Origin: Clostridia bacterium
Lineage (GTDB): Bacteria; Bacillota; Clostridia; Christensenellales; CAG-138
Assembly (NCBI GenBank): GCA_017547885.1
Contig: JAFYOP010000011.1
Location: 1 to 61,016, forward strand
Direction: 5' to 3'
DNA length: 61,016 nt
Part shown: positions 26,145-36,377 of the stretch, in pieces
Layout of the letters: every line of letters starts with the position of its first letter
Position numbering within the stretch: position 1 is the stretch's first letter
The notes under the pieces: generated by a model
What the model was told of the DNA's origin: nothing
Seen by the model: only the letters and a program-made list of their open reading frames with translations
The model's database searches: none
Position numbers and translations under genes: made by a program

Positions 26145-26178
26145 CACAGGCCCGTCATCAGACGGGTCTGTTTTTTGT
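26145..26178 (+). terminator. terminator after ispH-rpsA
   Basis: Stem acaggcccgtc / gacgggtctgt with loop atca, then ttttttgttg. Confidence 0.88.
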
Positions 26179-26188
26179 TGTGCGGCAC

Positions 26189-26217
26189 TTTTAAAAGTAC
26201 AATATATAGTGTATAAT
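26189..26217 (+). promoter_or_regulatory. promoter of the ftsK operon
   Basis: TATAAT at 26212-26217 with a weak TTTTAA 17 bp upstream; the leader to ATG 26247 is about 25 nt. Confidence 0.45.
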
Positions 26218-26246
26218 ATTTTGTATGATAGAAGAGGTATGCAATA

Positions 26247-28757
26247 ATGGCTAAAAAAGATACCAAAAAGGTGGTAAAAAAATCCGGCAAGGCAAAGGAA
26301 GAACAGACGGAACGGGAAATTATCGGCGTCTGCTTTATTGCTATTGCGCTGTTTCTGGGCGCCGGTATATATACAGACCTTGTGGGCGTTATAGGCACAG
26401 CGGTCAAGAATTTCAGCTTTGGTATGTTCGGCATGGCAGGCTATGCCGTACCGGTTATACTGGTTGTTCTTGGTGTGCTTTCTATTGTTATGTCCAAGTC
26501 TGACAGTGCAGAATCCACACTTTGGCTGCTTTTTGCCGGCGTAGTTTGTTTGCTTGTAATAATACATGCGGCAACCAGAAGCTCCATATCCAGCAAGGGT
26601 GTGCTTTCATATTATTCAGATGCGTATCTTTACGGCAAGATATACTTCAAGGGCGGCGGATTGCTTGGCGCTCTTTTGGCATATCCTGCGCTGCTTTTGC
26701 TTGGGCCGGTGGGTACGTATATATTCTTCGGGGCTGCAATACTTATAGTTTTTCTTGTTGCCACAAGGCTTTCTATACGTGCCATGGGAGCAAAGGTAGG
26801 CAGCAGTATAAAATCCGGCGTGGAGAATGTATCCGAAAAGGTACATACTGCACAGGCACAGAGGCAGATACGCAGCGAAATTATCGACTTTGAAGAAATG
26901 GGCTATGAGCAGATTTTCCCGCCAAAGAAAAAGGCGCAAAGGACAGATGGCAAAGGCCTGTATACGGAAACCCTTGGGAACGAAGCCGTGCCTGCTCCTG
27001 TCAAAAAGCCCCGTAAAAAAGCTGACGATAGCCATATAGTTCGTCGCCGCGAGGATGCGGCTGACTGGGAGGGAGATATTTCCCTTATCCCGGAGACAGG
27101 GGTATTGCCAAAGCGTGATCCTGACGATGACGATCCCTTTGATATACTTTCCGCTGTTGACGACAGCGCCCTCAGGCCGGAAGTTATGCCAGAGGTAGAA
27201 GAAGAGATTCCTGCTGTGATCACAAAAAAGCCTGCTAAAACCACTGCGGCTGACGTAAAGGCAGCAGAACAGTCCATTGTTCCCGAGCCCCCGGTATACG
27301 TATTTCCGCCTGTGTCCAGGCTGAAAAAGCCTGCCTTAACCTATGGCAGAAGTTCTGAATCTCCTGTGGCCAAAGGGAAAAAACTGGAAGAGACTCTGGC
27401 CAGCTTCAACATACAGGCCAAGGTGATCAATTACAGCGTTGGTCCTGTAATTACACGCTTTGAGCTTCAGCCCGCCCAGGGCGTAAGGGTAAACAGAATA
27501 ACCAGCCTTTCTGATGATATTGCGCTGGCTCTTGCGGCTCCCCGTGTTCGCATAGAGGCGCCCATACCGGGTAAAGCCGCTATTGGCATTGAGATACCCA
27601 ACAGGGACACCATTCCCGTACTGCTTAGGGAAGTAATTGAATCTTCTGAGTTCAAAGAGGGCAATTCTGCATTGCGTTTTGGCCTTGGAAAGGATATTGC
27701 AGGCAATGTAGTCTGCGCTGACCTTGACAAGATGCCGCACCTGCTCATTGCCGGCTCTACAGGTTCCGGTAAGAGTGTATGCATCAATGACATAATACTC
27801 AGCTTTGTTTACGGCAAAAAGCCCGACGACGTAAGGCTTATACTTATCGACCCCAAGCAGGTGGAACTGAGGGTATATTCTCCTATGCCGCACTTGCTTA
27901 TGCCCGTAGTTACAGACCCTAAGAAGGCAGCGGGCGCATTGAAGTGGGCGGTAATGGAGATGGATCAGAGATATCGCAAGATGTCCAAGGTTAACGCCAG
28001 GAGCATCTCCCGTTACAATTCCCTTCAGGAAGATGATGCAGAAAAGCTGCCCAGGCTCGTTATAATCATTGACGAGCTGGCGGACCTGATGATGGTTGCG
28101 GCAAAGGATGTTGAGGAATCCATATGCCGCATAGCACAGCTGGGCCGTGCGGCGGGTATCCATCTTATCGTGGCTACTCAGCGCCCCTCTACCGATATAA
28201 TTACCGGCCTTATTAAGGCTAATATACCTTCCCGTATTGCTCTTGCGGTATCTTCTGCTGTGGACTCCCGCGTTATTATGGATACCGGTGGAGCTGAAAA
28301 ACTGCTGGGCAAGGGCGATATGCTGTTCCACGCAAACGGCGCAGGCAAGCCCATACGTACTCAGTGTGCCTTTGTCAGTGATGAAGAGGTGGAGGATGTT
28401 ATGGATTTCTTTGCCTCACAGCAAAGCGAAGATACAGCGCCCAAGTATGCAGAAATCTCTCTGGAAGAGGTTTCTTCCGCCGTGGATACAGCAACGGGGC
28501 AGGGCAACGGCAAGCAGGAGGACGACCTGCTGGACGATGCTGTAAAGATAGTGCTTGAAAGCGGACAGGCCTCCATATCAATGATACAGCGCCGCCTTAG
28601 GGTAGGATATGCCCGTGCGGCAAGGCTTATAGACATAATGGAGCAAATGAAGGTGGTCAGCGGATTTGACGGCAGCAAGCCCAGAAAGCTTTTGATAGGC
28701 AGTTTTGCCGAGTATCAGCAGCTGCAGGGCGGAAATAATTCTACGGAGGAAGAGTAA
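26247..28757 (+). CDS. ftsK: DNA translocase FtsK/SpoIIIE
   Basis: 836 residues. A basic N-terminus is followed by four membrane segments (about 27-180), a low-complexity acidic linker (about 215-360), and then the motor domain with Walker A GSTGSGKSV near 505 and Walker B IIIDELADLM near 610. The C-terminal gamma winged helix (about 755-820, QASISMIQRRLRVGYARAARL) reads KOPS/SRS polarity sequences. It pumps chromosomal DNA across the division or sporulation septum. It is the first gene of ftsK-rimO-pgsA-cinA. Confidence 0.93.
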   Translation: MAKKDTKKVVKKSGKAKEEQTEREIIGVCFIAIALFLGAGIYTDLVGVIGTAVKNFSFGMFGMAGYAVPVILVVLGVLSIVMSKSDSAESTLWLLFAGVVCLLVIIHAATRSSISSKGVLSYYSDAYLYGKIYFKGGGLLGALLAYPALLLLGPVGTYIFFGAAILIVFLVATRLSIRAMGAKVGSSIKSGVENVSEKVHTAQAQRQIRSEIIDFEEMGYEQIFPPKKKAQRTDGKGLYTETLGNEAVPAPVKKPRKKADDSHIVRRREDAADWEGDISLIPETGVLPKRDPDDDDPFDILSAVDDSALRPEVMPEVEEEIPAVITKKPAKTTAADVKAAEQSIVPEPPVYVFPPVSRLKKPALTYGRSSESPVAKGKKLEETLASFNIQAKVINYSVGPVITRFELQPAQGVRVNRITSLSDDIALALAAPRVRIEAPIPGKAAIGIEIPNRDTIPVLLREVIESSEFKEGNSALRFGLGKDIAGNVVCADLDKMPHLLIAGSTGSGKSVCINDIILSFVYGKKPDDVRLILIDPKQVELRVYSPMPHLLMPVVTDPKKAAGALKWAVMEMDQRYRKMSKVNARSISRYNSLQEDDAEKLPRLVIIIDELADLMMVAAKDVEESICRIAQLGRAAGIHLIVATQRPSTDIITGLIKANIPSRIALAVSSAVDSRVIMDTGGAEKLLGKGDMLFHANGAGKPIRTQCAFVSDEEVEDVMDFFASQQSEDTAPKYAEISLEEVSSAVDTATGQGNGKQEDDLLDDAVKIVLESGQASISMIQRRLRVGYARAARLIDIMEQMKVVSGFDGSKPRKLLIGSFAEYQQLQGGNNSTEEE

Positions 28758-28758
28758 T

Positions 28759-30054
28759 TTGGCAATAACAGTAGGGCTTATATCACTGGGATGCTCTAAA
28801 AACAGAGTGGACAGTGAGCTTATTCTGGGCCATCTTAGAAAAGCTGGGTTCCTCATAACGGCAGATGAGGCCGAGGCAGAGGTAATAATCATCAATACCT
28901 GCGGCTTTATTGAGCCTGCCAAGGAAGAATCCATAGGCACAATACTGGAAATGGCTCAGTATAAAACCGCCGGCAGATGTCGTCTGCTGGTGGTTGCGGG
29001 ATGCCTCAGCCAGCGTTATCCCAATGAACTTCGCGAAGAGATACCAGAGGTGGATATCTTCTGGGGGGTAAAGGATCAGGGTGGACTGGTAAAGGCTATT
29101 TCTGACGCTCTTGGGGTAAGCTACAGCGGCTGCGGTGAAGCAAGGCTGCTTACTACGCCTCCTTACAGTGCATATCTTAGGATCGCCGACGGCTGTGACA
29201 ATCGCTGCACCTATTGCGCTATTCCACTTATCAGGGGCGGCAGGGTAAGCGTGCCTATGGAAAAGCTGATAGAAGAGGCGGAGGAGCTGGCGGAAAAGGG
29301 TGTTCGTGAGCTTACGGTAATAGCACAGGATACCTCTGCTTACGGCTCTGATATATATGGAAAGCCTATGCTGAGCGAGCTGCTGAGACGGCTTGCCAAA
29401 ATAGAAAAGCTTCACTGGATAAGGGTGTTGTATACATATCCCAATACAGTGGATGAGGAGCTTATCGATGCAATAATTGCAGAGCCTAAGCTTGTAAACT
29501 ATATCGATATGCCCATACAGCACATACATCCCGATATGCTGAATGCCATGAACCGCCACGGTTCGGCGGAGCATATACGCCACATAACCGAGTATATCAG
29601 GGAAAAATCTTCTGATTTTATCCTTAGAACTACTGTTATTACCGGCTTCCCCGGTGAAACCGAGGAACAATTCGTACAACTGACCGAATTTTTGCAGAGT
29701 CACAGCTTTGACAGATTGGGTGCCTTTGCTTACTCTCAGGAAGACGATACCCCTGCCGCCGAGATGCCGAATCAGATCGATGAGGAAACCAAGCAGCGCA
29801 GACTGGATGAAGTTATGGCGCTGCAGCAGGGAATATCCCTTGAATACAACCAAAAGCGCATAGGCACCGTAACCGAGGCGCTGATCGAGCAGGTAAGCGG
29901 AGATATCGCCTACGGACGAACCTATGCGGAGGCTCCGGAGGTTGACGGAACAATAATGTTCTCATTGAAAAATAAAGGGCTTAAACCCGGCGACTTTACC
30001 ACGGTAAGGATAACCGGCGCAGGACCCTATGATATGGAAGGAGAGGAGATATGA
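28759..30054 (+). CDS. rimO: ribosomal protein S12 methylthiotransferase RimO
   Basis: 431 residues from TTG 28759, chosen because CGGAGGAAGAGTAATT precedes it and the sequence then matches the family start (AITVGLISLGCSKNRVDSE). UPF0004 domain cysteines are in GCSKN, NTCGF and GCLSQ. The radical SAM triad is CDNRCTYC, and a C-terminal TRAM domain closes the protein (about 365-430). RimO adds a methylthio group to Asp of S12. It starts 1 bp after ftsK and overlaps pgsA by 4 bp. Confidence 0.92.
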   Translation: MAITVGLISLGCSKNRVDSELILGHLRKAGFLITADEAEAEVIIINTCGFIEPAKEESIGTILEMAQYKTAGRCRLLVVAGCLSQRYPNELREEIPEVDIFWGVKDQGGLVKAISDALGVSYSGCGEARLLTTPPYSAYLRIADGCDNRCTYCAIPLIRGGRVSVPMEKLIEEAEELAEKGVRELTVIAQDTSAYGSDIYGKPMLSELLRRLAKIEKLHWIRVLYTYPNTVDEELIDAIIAEPKLVNYIDMPIQHIHPDMLNAMNRHGSAEHIRHITEYIREKSSDFILRTTVITGFPGETEEQFVQLTEFLQSHSFDRLGAFAYSQEDDTPAAEMPNQIDEETKQRRLDEVMALQQGISLEYNQKRIGTVTEALIEQVSGDIAYGRTYAEAPEVDGTIMFSLKNKGLKPGDFTTVRITGAGPYDMEGEEI

Positions 30055-30590
30055 ACCTTCCCAATAAGCTGACCCTTATACGCATTTGCCTTGTGCCGCT
30101 GTTTATTGCATGCTTCTATATCGATGCGCCTTGGGCACTGTATGTGGCGGCGTTCATATTCGTTGCGGCGTTTATTACGGACATTGCTGACGGCTATATT
30201 GCCAGGTCCCAAAATCTTGTTACAAATTTTGGCAAGCTTATGGATCCAATTGCTGATAAGCTGCTTACTGCCAGCGCCCTTATAATGCTTACTGCGAAGG
30301 GCATGATAGACCCCATAGCGGTTATAATCATCATCGCCAGAGAGTTTCTCATCAGCGGCTTCAGGCTGGTATCCGCAGGCAGCGGCGTAGTCATTGCCGC
30401 AAACTGGCTGGGCAAGATAAAAACCACCACGCAGGCTGTGGCAATGGTTATGGTAATGCTTCACGATTTGGTGCTTAAGATTTTCGGCTTCAGGCTGGAT
30501 GTATGGATGGTATGGATATCCGTATTCTTTACCATTGTTTCCGCATGGGATTATATAGTAAAGAACCGTAAGTGCATCGACTTTAAATAA
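30051..30590 (+). CDS. pgsA: CDP-diacylglycerol-glycerol-3-phosphate 3-phosphatidyltransferase
   Basis: 179 residues with four to five membrane segments. The CDP-alcohol phosphotransferase motif is complete: DIADGYIAR, then eight residues, GKLMDPIAD. It makes phosphatidylglycerol phosphate at the membrane. ATGA overlap with the rimO stop shows translational coupling. cinA follows 18 bp later. Confidence 0.93.
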   Translation: MNLPNKLTLIRICLVPLFIACFYIDAPWALYVAAFIFVAAFITDIADGYIARSQNLVTNFGKLMDPIADKLLTASALIMLTAKGMIDPIAVIIIIAREFLISGFRLVSAGSGVVIAANWLGKIKTTTQAVAMVMVMLHDLVLKIFGFRLDVWMVWISVFFTIVSAWDYIVKNRKCIDFK

Positions 30591-30608
30591 CATATAGAGG
30601 CATCAATT

Positions 30609-31871
30609 ATGAACGCAGAGATTATTTCGGTAGGCACAGAGCTGCTCATGGGGCAGATACTCAATACCAACGCAAGATATATTTCCGGCCGATTGGCAGA
30701 TCTCGGCATAAACCTCTATTACCATATAACCGTTGGAGATAACCATGACAGGCTTAAGGACAGCATAAAAACAGGCTTTTCCCGCTCTGATATCCTTATT
30801 TTCACAGGCGGACTAGGCCCTACCGAGGACGACCTTACAAAGGAAACGATTGCGGATTATTTTGGCCTTGAGCTTATTATATATGAGGATTATAAAGAAA
30901 AGCTCATTGAGCGCATGGTGTCCCGCGGATACCAGTGCACACCCAATAATTTTAAGCAGGTGATGTTTCCAAAGGATCACTGCATAATTTTGCCAAATCC
31001 GAACGGTTCGGCTCCCGGATGTATTATTGAAATGGACGGCAAGGCTGCCATAATGATGCCCGGGCCTCCCTGGGAGATGGAGCCCATGTTTGAGGCACAG
31101 GTGGTGCCCTATCTTGAAAAACGAAGCAATTGCAGGTTCTATTCCCGTACTCTGCGCATATTTGGCCGCGGGGAGTCTCAGGTAGAGCACGATATTCAGG
31201 ATATAGTGGACCTTCAGACCAATCCTACCATTGCACCATACGCAAAGGCAGCGGAAACCACTCTCCGGATAACAGCACGCTGCGGCGATGAAGCAGAGGG
31301 GGAGGAGCTTATTCTTCCCGTTATGGATGAGATATGTGATAGGATAGGTGAATACGTTTACTCTTCACATGGCAAGGAAATGCATGAGGTGTGTGCTGAA
31401 TTGCTCAGCAAGAATCAGCTTAAATTGGCAGTTGCCGAAAGCTGTACAGGGGGTATGATAGCATCTCAGCTTGTGTCTGTTCCCGGCAGCTCTGAGTGGT
31501 TTATCGAAGGGGCGGTAACATACGCTCCCGAAGCAAAGATGTGCCGTCTTGGGGTAAAGGCGGAAACCCTGGATAAATACACGGATGTAAGTGCAGAAAC
31601 CGCAATGGAAATGGCAGAGGGAATTCGCATATCCTCCGGAGCGGATATAGGAATATCCACCACAGGCTATGCAGGTCCTTCAGGGGCACCGGATCAGGTA
31701 GGTCATGTATTTATCGGTGTTTCCCATAGGGATGGCGTTCAGGCATATGAGTTTCATTTTAAAGGAAGCCGTGAACGGGTGCGTATAACAGCAACGCTCA
31801 ACGCACTGAATCTTCTGAGGAAACTTATTTTGTCAAAAGGTATGTACAAACCCCATTGCTACATGATATAA
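30609..31871 (+). CDS. cinA: CinA-family protein (nicotinamide mononucleotide deamidase type)
   Basis: 420 residues. The N-terminal MoCF/COG1058 domain (about 1-170) has SVGTELLMGQILNTN and TGGLGPTEDD. The C-terminal deamidase domain (about 255-415) has AVAESCTGGMIASQL with the catalytic Ser/Lys region and TGYAGPSGAP. CinA recycles NMN and is often encoded with recA, as here. The recA promoter appears to lie inside its 3' end. Confidence 0.92.
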   Translation: MNAEIISVGTELLMGQILNTNARYISGRLADLGINLYYHITVGDNHDRLKDSIKTGFSRSDILIFTGGLGPTEDDLTKETIADYFGLELIIYEDYKEKLIERMVSRGYQCTPNNFKQVMFPKDHCIILPNPNGSAPGCIIEMDGKAAIMMPGPPWEMEPMFEAQVVPYLEKRSNCRFYSRTLRIFGRGESQVEHDIQDIVDLQTNPTIAPYAKAAETTLRITARCGDEAEGEELILPVMDEICDRIGEYVYSSHGKEMHEVCAELLSKNQLKLAVAESCTGGMIASQLVSVPGSSEWFIEGAVTYAPEAKMCRLGVKAETLDKYTDVSAETAMEMAEGIRISSGADIGISTTGYAGPSGAPDQVGHVFIGVSHRDGVQAYEFHFKGSRERVRITATLNALNLLRKLILSKGMYKPHCYMI

Positions 31872-31872
31872 T
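31843..31872 (+). promoter_or_regulatory. probable recA promoter
   Basis: TATAAT (31867-31872) with a weak TGTACA 18 bp upstream (31843-31848), overlapping the cinA stop. No GAAC-N4-GTTC box is present here. Confidence 0.4.
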
Positions 31873-31907
31873 AATCTTAACAAGAAACAAAAAGGCGGTA
31901 TTATCGT

Positions 31908-32936
31908 ATGATGGAAAAGCAAAAAGCATTGGAAATGGCCCTTTCCCAGATAGAAAAGCAGTTTGGCAAGGGTGCTGTAATGAAGCTGGGGGATGCCGCT
32001 GCAAAAATAAGCATATCCACCATACCCTCCGGCTGCCTTGAGCTGGATTATGCCCTGGGCGTAGGCGGCATACCCAGAGGCCGTATTATAGAGATATATG
32101 GCCCGGAATCCTCCGGTAAGACCACCATTGCTCTGCATGCCATTGCCGAGGCCCAGAAGCTTGGCGGTACTGCAGCCTTTATCGATGCAGAACATGCTCT
32201 GGATCCTGTATATGCCGAAAATCTCGGCGTAGATGTGGATGAACTGTATATTTCTCAGCCTGATACCGGCGAACAGGCGCTGGAAATCGCTGAGGCATTG
32301 TGCCGCAGCGGCGCTATAGATATAGTTGTAATAGACTCTGTCGCCGCGCTGGTGCCTAAGGCTGAGCTGGAAGGCGATATGGGCGATTCCCATGTTGGCC
32401 TGCAGGCGCGCCTTATGTCTCAGGCACTGAGAAAGCTTACCGGCGTAGTAAGCAAGTCTAATACCATTGTTATTTTTATCAACCAGCTGCGCGAGAAGGT
32501 CGGCGTAATGTTCGGCAATCCCGAAACCACCACCGGCGGCAAGGCGCTGAAGTTTTATGCATCTATTCGTATGGATGTGCGTAAGTTGGATTCCATCAAG
32601 AACGGTACCGAATTTGTTGGAAACCGCACCCGCATCAAGATAGTAAAAAACAAGGTCGCGCCTCCTTTTAAGACTGCCGAGTTTGATATCATTTACGGTG
32701 AGGGCATTTCAAAAGAAAGCTCTGTGCTGGATATGGCGGTAGAGCATAAGATAATTTCCAAGACCGGCGCATGGTATTCTTATAATGATATGCGCATGGC
32801 TCAGGGCAGAGACAACGCACGCCTGTTCCTTAAGGATAATAAGGAACTTTGCGCAGAAATCGAAGCAAAGGTAAGGGAAAAGTTATCCGCTTTGATGCCC
32901 AATGCGGATATGGTTTCCGATGACGATGACGAATAA
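31908..32936 (+). CDS. recA: recombinase RecA
   Basis: 342 residues. Walker [10 protein letters not shown] at about 65-73, EHALDP, the L1/L2 DNA-binding loops around [23 protein letters not shown] and [15 protein letters not shown], and an acidic C-terminus (SDDDDE). It drives strand exchange and LexA self-cleavage in the SOS response; lexA lies 8 kb downstream. ATG 31908 is preferred over the adjacent codon; a weak AGGCGG is upstream. Own terminator follows. Confidence 0.97.
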   Translation: MMEKQKALEMALSQIEKQFGKGAVMKLGDAAAKISISTIPSGCLELDYALGVGGIPRGRIIEIYGPESSGKTTIALHAIAEAQKLGGTAAFIDAEHALDPVYAENLGVDVDELYISQPDTGEQALEIAEALCRSGAIDIVVIDSVAALVPKAELEGDMGDSHVGLQARLMSQALRKLTGVVSKSNTIVIFINQLREKVGVMFGNPETTTGGKALKFYASIRMDVRKLDSIKNGTEFVGNRTRIKIVKNKVAPPFKTAEFDIIYGEGISKESSVLDMAVEHKIISKTGAWYSYNDMRMAQGRDNARLFLKDNKELCAEIEAKVREKLSALMPNADMVSDDDDE

Positions 32937-32959
32937 TAAAAATTTATTGGATAATTTTT

Positions 32960-33003
32960 GCAAGTCAGGGATGCATTGTATATGCGTCCTTGACTTTTAT
33001 TTT
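32960..33003 (+). terminator. terminator after recA
   Basis: aagtcaggga...tccttgactt stem interrupted by an inner tgcat/atgcg pair, followed by ttatttt. Its 3' arm doubles as the -35 of the rny promoter. Confidence 0.75.
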
Positions 33004-33019
33004 GCTATGGGGTTATAAT
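32990..33019 (+). promoter_or_regulatory. promoter of rny
   Basis: TTGACT (32990-32995), 18 bp, TATAAT (33014-33019). The leader to GTG 33146 would be about 120 nt. Confidence 0.6.
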
Positions 33020-33145
33020 CAATTTTGAAGTATTATATCGGTGTGTAGTTTCGTAGATTCGTCTATTGAAATATTTGTCCATGCATGCTGAGTATTTTAC
33101 ACTCGGATACATTTATATATATTTATTTGGAGGTTAACGTATATC

Positions 33146-34687
33146 GTGCAAATATGGATAGCGATACTTATAGGCGTAGTATGCCTTGCGGTAGGCGGCT
33201 TTGGCGGATATATATACAGGCGCAACATAGCTGAAGCAAAGATTGCAAACGCCGAAGATGCAGTAAAAAAGATGATAAGCGACGCCCAGAAGAGGGCAGA
33301 GACCATTAAAAAGGAAACTGTTCTGGAGGCTAAGGAAGAGGCTTACCGAATCAAGAACGAAAACGAAAAAGAACTCAGAGAACGCCGCAACGAGCTGCAG
33401 CGCAACGAGCGCAGACTGCTTCAGCGTGAGGAAACTCTGGACAAAAAGATAGACGGTGTTGAGCAGCGCGAGCAGCAGCTCAATCAGAAGATCAAGGAGG
33501 CAGAGGAGACCGAAGCTGCCATTAAAGAACTGCATAATAAACAGCTTAAAGAGCTTGAGACTATTTCCGGATTGTCTATGGACGAGGCAAAGGAAATACT
33601 GCTGAGCAATGTTGAGCGCGATGCCCGTCACGATGCAGCCATAATGCTCCGCGAGATAGAAGCCAAGACCAAGGAAGAAGCCGACAAGCGTGCCCGTAAT
33701 ATTATATCTCTTGCGGTACAGCGCTGTGCGGCGGATCATGTGGCAGAAACAACTGTATCTGTTGTACCTCTTCCCAATGATGAAATGAAGGGCCGTATAA
33801 TCGGCCGTGAGGGCCGCAATATACGCACCCTCGAGACTGCTACCGGCGTAGATCTTATTATCGACGACACTCCCGAGGCTGTGATCCTGTCCGGCTTTGA
33901 TCCGGTTCGCCGAGAGATCGCCCGTATAGCCCTTGAAAGGCTCATCACTGATGGCCGTATCCATCCTGCCCGCATTGAGGAAATGGTGGAAAAGGCTCGC
34001 CGCGAGGTGGATACTCAGATACGTGAAGCCGGTGAACAGGCCATATTCCAGGTTGGCATACATGGCCTGCATCATGAGCTGGTTAAGCTTATTGGTCGCC
34101 TTAAATATCGTACCAGCTATGGTCAGAACGTGCTTAAGCACTCCATCGAGGTTGCACATCTGGCGGGTATGATGGCTTCCGAGCTTGGCGCAAACGTAGC
34201 TCTGGCAAAGCGAGCAGGTCTGCTGCATGATATTGGCAAGGGCGTTGACCACGAAATCGAAGGTCCCCATGCTCAGATCGGTGCTGACCTTGCAAAGAAA
34301 TACCGCGAGAATAATCAGGTTATCCATGCTATCATGGCTCACCATGGTGATGTGGAGCCCAGCACCGTTGAGGCTGTATTGGTTCAGGCAGCAGATGCTA
34401 TCTCTGCTGCACGTCCCGGCGCACGCCGCGAGACCCTTGAGAACTACATCAAGCGCCTTGAAAAACTCGAAGAGATTGCCAGCTCCTTTGAGGGCGTGGA
34501 TAAGTCCTTTGCAATTCAGGCAGGTCGTGAGATCCGCATCATGGTAAAGCCTGAGAATGTAAACGACAACGATACTATCATCATGGCAAAGGAAATCGTT
34601 AAGCGCATCGAAACTGAGCTTGAGTATCCCGGCCAGATAAAGGTAAACGTTATCCGCGAGACCCGCGCAGTGGAGTTTGCCAAGTAA
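33146..34687 (+). CDS. rny: ribonuclease Y
   Basis: 513 residues. N-terminal membrane anchor ([22 protein letters not shown]), a long coiled coil (about 30-195), a KH domain (about 200-265; [10 protein letters not shown]) and an HD domain with [11 protein letters not shown] and LLHDIGKG. RNase Y is the main endonuclease starting mRNA decay in many Firmicutes and is membrane-bound. Start GTG 33146 with GGAGG 12 nt upstream. recA-rny order is typical of Clostridia. Confidence 0.95.
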   Translation: MQIWIAILIGVVCLAVGGFGGYIYRRNIAEAKIANAEDAVKKMISDAQKRAETIKKETVLEAKEEAYRIKNENEKELRERRNELQRNERRLLQREETLDKKIDGVEQREQQLNQKIKEAEETEAAIKELHNKQLKELETISGLSMDEAKEILLSNVERDARHDAAIMLREIEAKTKEEADKRARNIISLAVQRCAADHVAETTVSVVPLPNDEMKGRIIGREGRNIRTLETATGVDLIIDDTPEAVILSGFDPVRREIARIALERLITDGRIHPARIEEMVEKARREVDTQIREAGEQAIFQVGIHGLHHELVKLIGRLKYRTSYGQNVLKHSIEVAHLAGMMASELGANVALAKRAGLLHDIGKGVDHEIEGPHAQIGADLAKKYRENNQVIHAIMAHHGDVEPSTVEAVLVQAADAISAARPGARRETLENYIKRLEKLEEIASSFEGVDKSFAIQAGREIRIMVKPENVNDNDTIIMAKEIVKRIETELEYPGQIKVNVIRETRAVEFAK

Positions 34688-34712
34688 AATATCAATTTGC
34701 AATTTGCAATTC

Positions 34713-34748
34713 AATTAAGGATATGCGGCGCATATCCTTAATTTTTTA
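34713..34748 (+). terminator. terminator after rny
   Basis: aattaaggatatgc / gcatatccttaatt, a 14-bp perfect stem with a 3-nt loop (ggc), then tttt. Confidence 0.9.
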
Positions 34749-34766
34749 GAAAGAAGGAGCTACTTT

Positions 34767-35696
34767 ATGCAGAAACTGCCCATAGCTGATGCCCATTGCG
34801 ATTTTGTGTATTATATGGTTACTGATGGATGGAACATTAAAAAGCCGGTACCTCGCCAGGCTGTGGCGCTTCCTTATATGCAGGAAGCAAATGCAAAGCT
34901 TGTGTTCTTTGCCGCATGGATAGATGGAGATATGAAACGTAACTGTTTGCAGCAGGCTATGGATCTGTTGGACGGTTATCATACCATGATGGACGCAAAT
35001 CCAGACTTCGTGCCTCTTACAAAGGATTTTGATCCCAACGGTGATAAGATAGCAACTGTTCTCACCGTAGAGGGTGGAGAGGGAATAAACGGCGAAGCCG
35101 CAAACCTTCGCTTGTTTCACCGCCTTGGGGTAAGGGCTATGAACCTTACGTGGAATTTCACCAACGAGCTCGCATCTCCCGCCATGCGTAAGGCAAACAA
35201 GGGCCTTACCGACAGAGGCCGTGAAATCGTCCGAGAGATGAATAGGCTGGGTATGGCGGTAGATGTGTCCCACCTTAGCGATGCGGGCATAGACGAGCTT
35301 CTCACGCTGTCTGAGCGGCCTATATTTGCATCTCATTCCAATATGCGCTCCGTATGTGATCAAAAACGCTGCCTTAAGGATGAGCATGTTAAGGCTATTG
35401 CAGAGATGGGCGGTGTAGTAGGCATCAATTACTATCCCAATCACCTCAGTGACAGGGGAACTGCATGCATAGATGATATCGTAAGACATATAGCATACGG
35501 TGCGGAGCTGGTGGGTCCTGAGCATATCTGCCTTGGTTCTGATTTCGATGGAATGACACATTATCCCGAGGACCTTAAAACCTGGCGGGATGTGCCTAAC
35601 CTTTTGGATGCACTCAGAAAAGCGGGATTCAGCGAGGAAGAAGTTAAAAAGATCGCCTATCAGAATCTGTATGACTATATAATTCAGTTCTGCTGA
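34767..35696 (+). CDS. M19 family (renal-type) dipeptidase
   Basis: 309 residues. The binuclear zinc ligands of the M19 membrane-dipeptidase family are visible: DAHCDF at the N-terminus, the bridging Glu in TVEGGEG, FASHSNMRSV and a later GSDFDG. Bacterial members cleave dipeptides including some with D-residues; there is no signal peptide here, so it is cytoplasmic. Ribosome site AGAAGGAGCTACTTT. It stands alone between two terminators. Confidence 0.9.
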   Translation: MQKLPIADAHCDFVYYMVTDGWNIKKPVPRQAVALPYMQEANAKLVFFAAWIDGDMKRNCLQQAMDLLDGYHTMMDANPDFVPLTKDFDPNGDKIATVLTVEGGEGINGEAANLRLFHRLGVRAMNLTWNFTNELASPAMRKANKGLTDRGREIVREMNRLGMAVDVSHLSDAGIDELLTLSERPIFASHSNMRSVCDQKRCLKDEHVKAIAEMGGVVGINYYPNHLSDRGTACIDDIVRHIAYGAELVGPEHICLGSDFDGMTHYPEDLKTWRDVPNLLDALRKAGFSEEEVKKIAYQNLYDYIIQFC

Positions 35697-35710
35697 TAAA
35701 ATAAAAACAA

Positions 35711-35742
35711 AAAAATCGCCGCAATTTTCATTGCGGCGATTT
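35711..35742. terminator. bidirectional terminator between dipeptidase and tRNA-Trp
   Basis: aaatcgccgcaat / attgcggcgattt, 13-bp stem with short loop; A-run on one side and a short T-run on the other. It serves the plus-strand dipeptidase and the minus-strand tRNA. Confidence 0.85.
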
Positions 35743-35815
35743 GGCAGGGGCAGAAGGACTCGAACCCTCAACAAAGGTTTTGGAGACCCACGTGTTACCA
35801 TTACACCATGCCCCT
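35742..35815 (-). tRNA. tRNA-Trp (anticodon CCA)
   Basis: 74 nt with acceptor AGGGGCA/UGCCCCU, anticodon loop CTCCAAA, T-loop GGTTCGAGTCC and encoded GCCA. Confidence 0.93.
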
Positions 35816-35905
35816 AAGTCTGTCGACCTTGATGATTATAGCATTCATATGGTATCCGTGTCAACTTTATTATTTGTATATTAAAGTATATTCCGGGAGG
35901 AAGCA

Positions 35906-36343
35906 TTGAAGAAGGTAATTTTGTATACTGACGGAGCCTGCAGCGGTAATCCGGGGCCCGGTGGCTGGGGAGCGATACTGATGTTTAACCAGCATAAAAA
36001 AGAGCTTTCCGGCGGCGAGGCTATGACTACCAATAACAGGATGGAGCTTATGGCAGCTATAAGGGGCCTGGATGCACTAAAGGAACCCTGCGCTGTAGAT
36101 CTGTATACCGACAGCGCATACCTCTGCAGAGCCTTTACAGAGGGCTGGATTGCAAACTGGCAGCGCAACGGCTGGAAAACCAGCACAAAGAAGGACGTAG
36201 AGAATAAAGACCTTTGGCTGATGATAATCGCACACACCAAAACCCATGAAATAACCTGGCACAAGGTAAAGGGTCACAGCGACAATCAATACAATAACCG
36301 CTGCGATGCGCTGGCGAGGGAGGCTATCAAAAAAATATTATAG
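35906..36343 (+). CDS. rnhA: ribonuclease HI
   Basis: 145 residues. The DEDD active site is visible: Asp8 in [16 protein letters not shown], Glu in NNRMELMA, Asp in YTDSAY and Asp in [11 protein letters not shown]. It removes RNA from RNA-DNA hybrids. Start TTG 35906 after GGGAGGAAGCA; no ATG alternative is better. Followed by a terminator. Confidence 0.93.
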   Translation: MKKVILYTDGACSGNPGPGGWGAILMFNQHKKELSGGEAMTTNNRMELMAAIRGLDALKEPCAVDLYTDSAYLCRAFTEGWIANWQRNGWKTSTKKDVENKDLWLMIIAHTKTHEITWHKVKGHSDNQYNNRCDALAREAIKKIL

Positions 36344-36344
36344 A

Positions 36345-36377
36345 AATGCAATATCAGTTATTGCCAAATTGCATTTT
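36345..36377 (+). terminator. terminator after rnhA
   Basis: aaatgcaat / attgcattttt stem with a 13-nt loop and T-run. It overlaps the promoter of the next gene. Confidence 0.6.

Noticed and set aside
24369..26567. 732-codon minus-strand frame opposite ispH-rpsA
   Set aside because: A by-product of the strong codon bias of the S1 half; no ribosome site, no known domain, and the sense strand is a clear known protein.
33134..34714. 526-codon minus-strand frame opposite rny
   Set aside because: Mirror of RNase Y codon usage; no start signal and no family resemblance.
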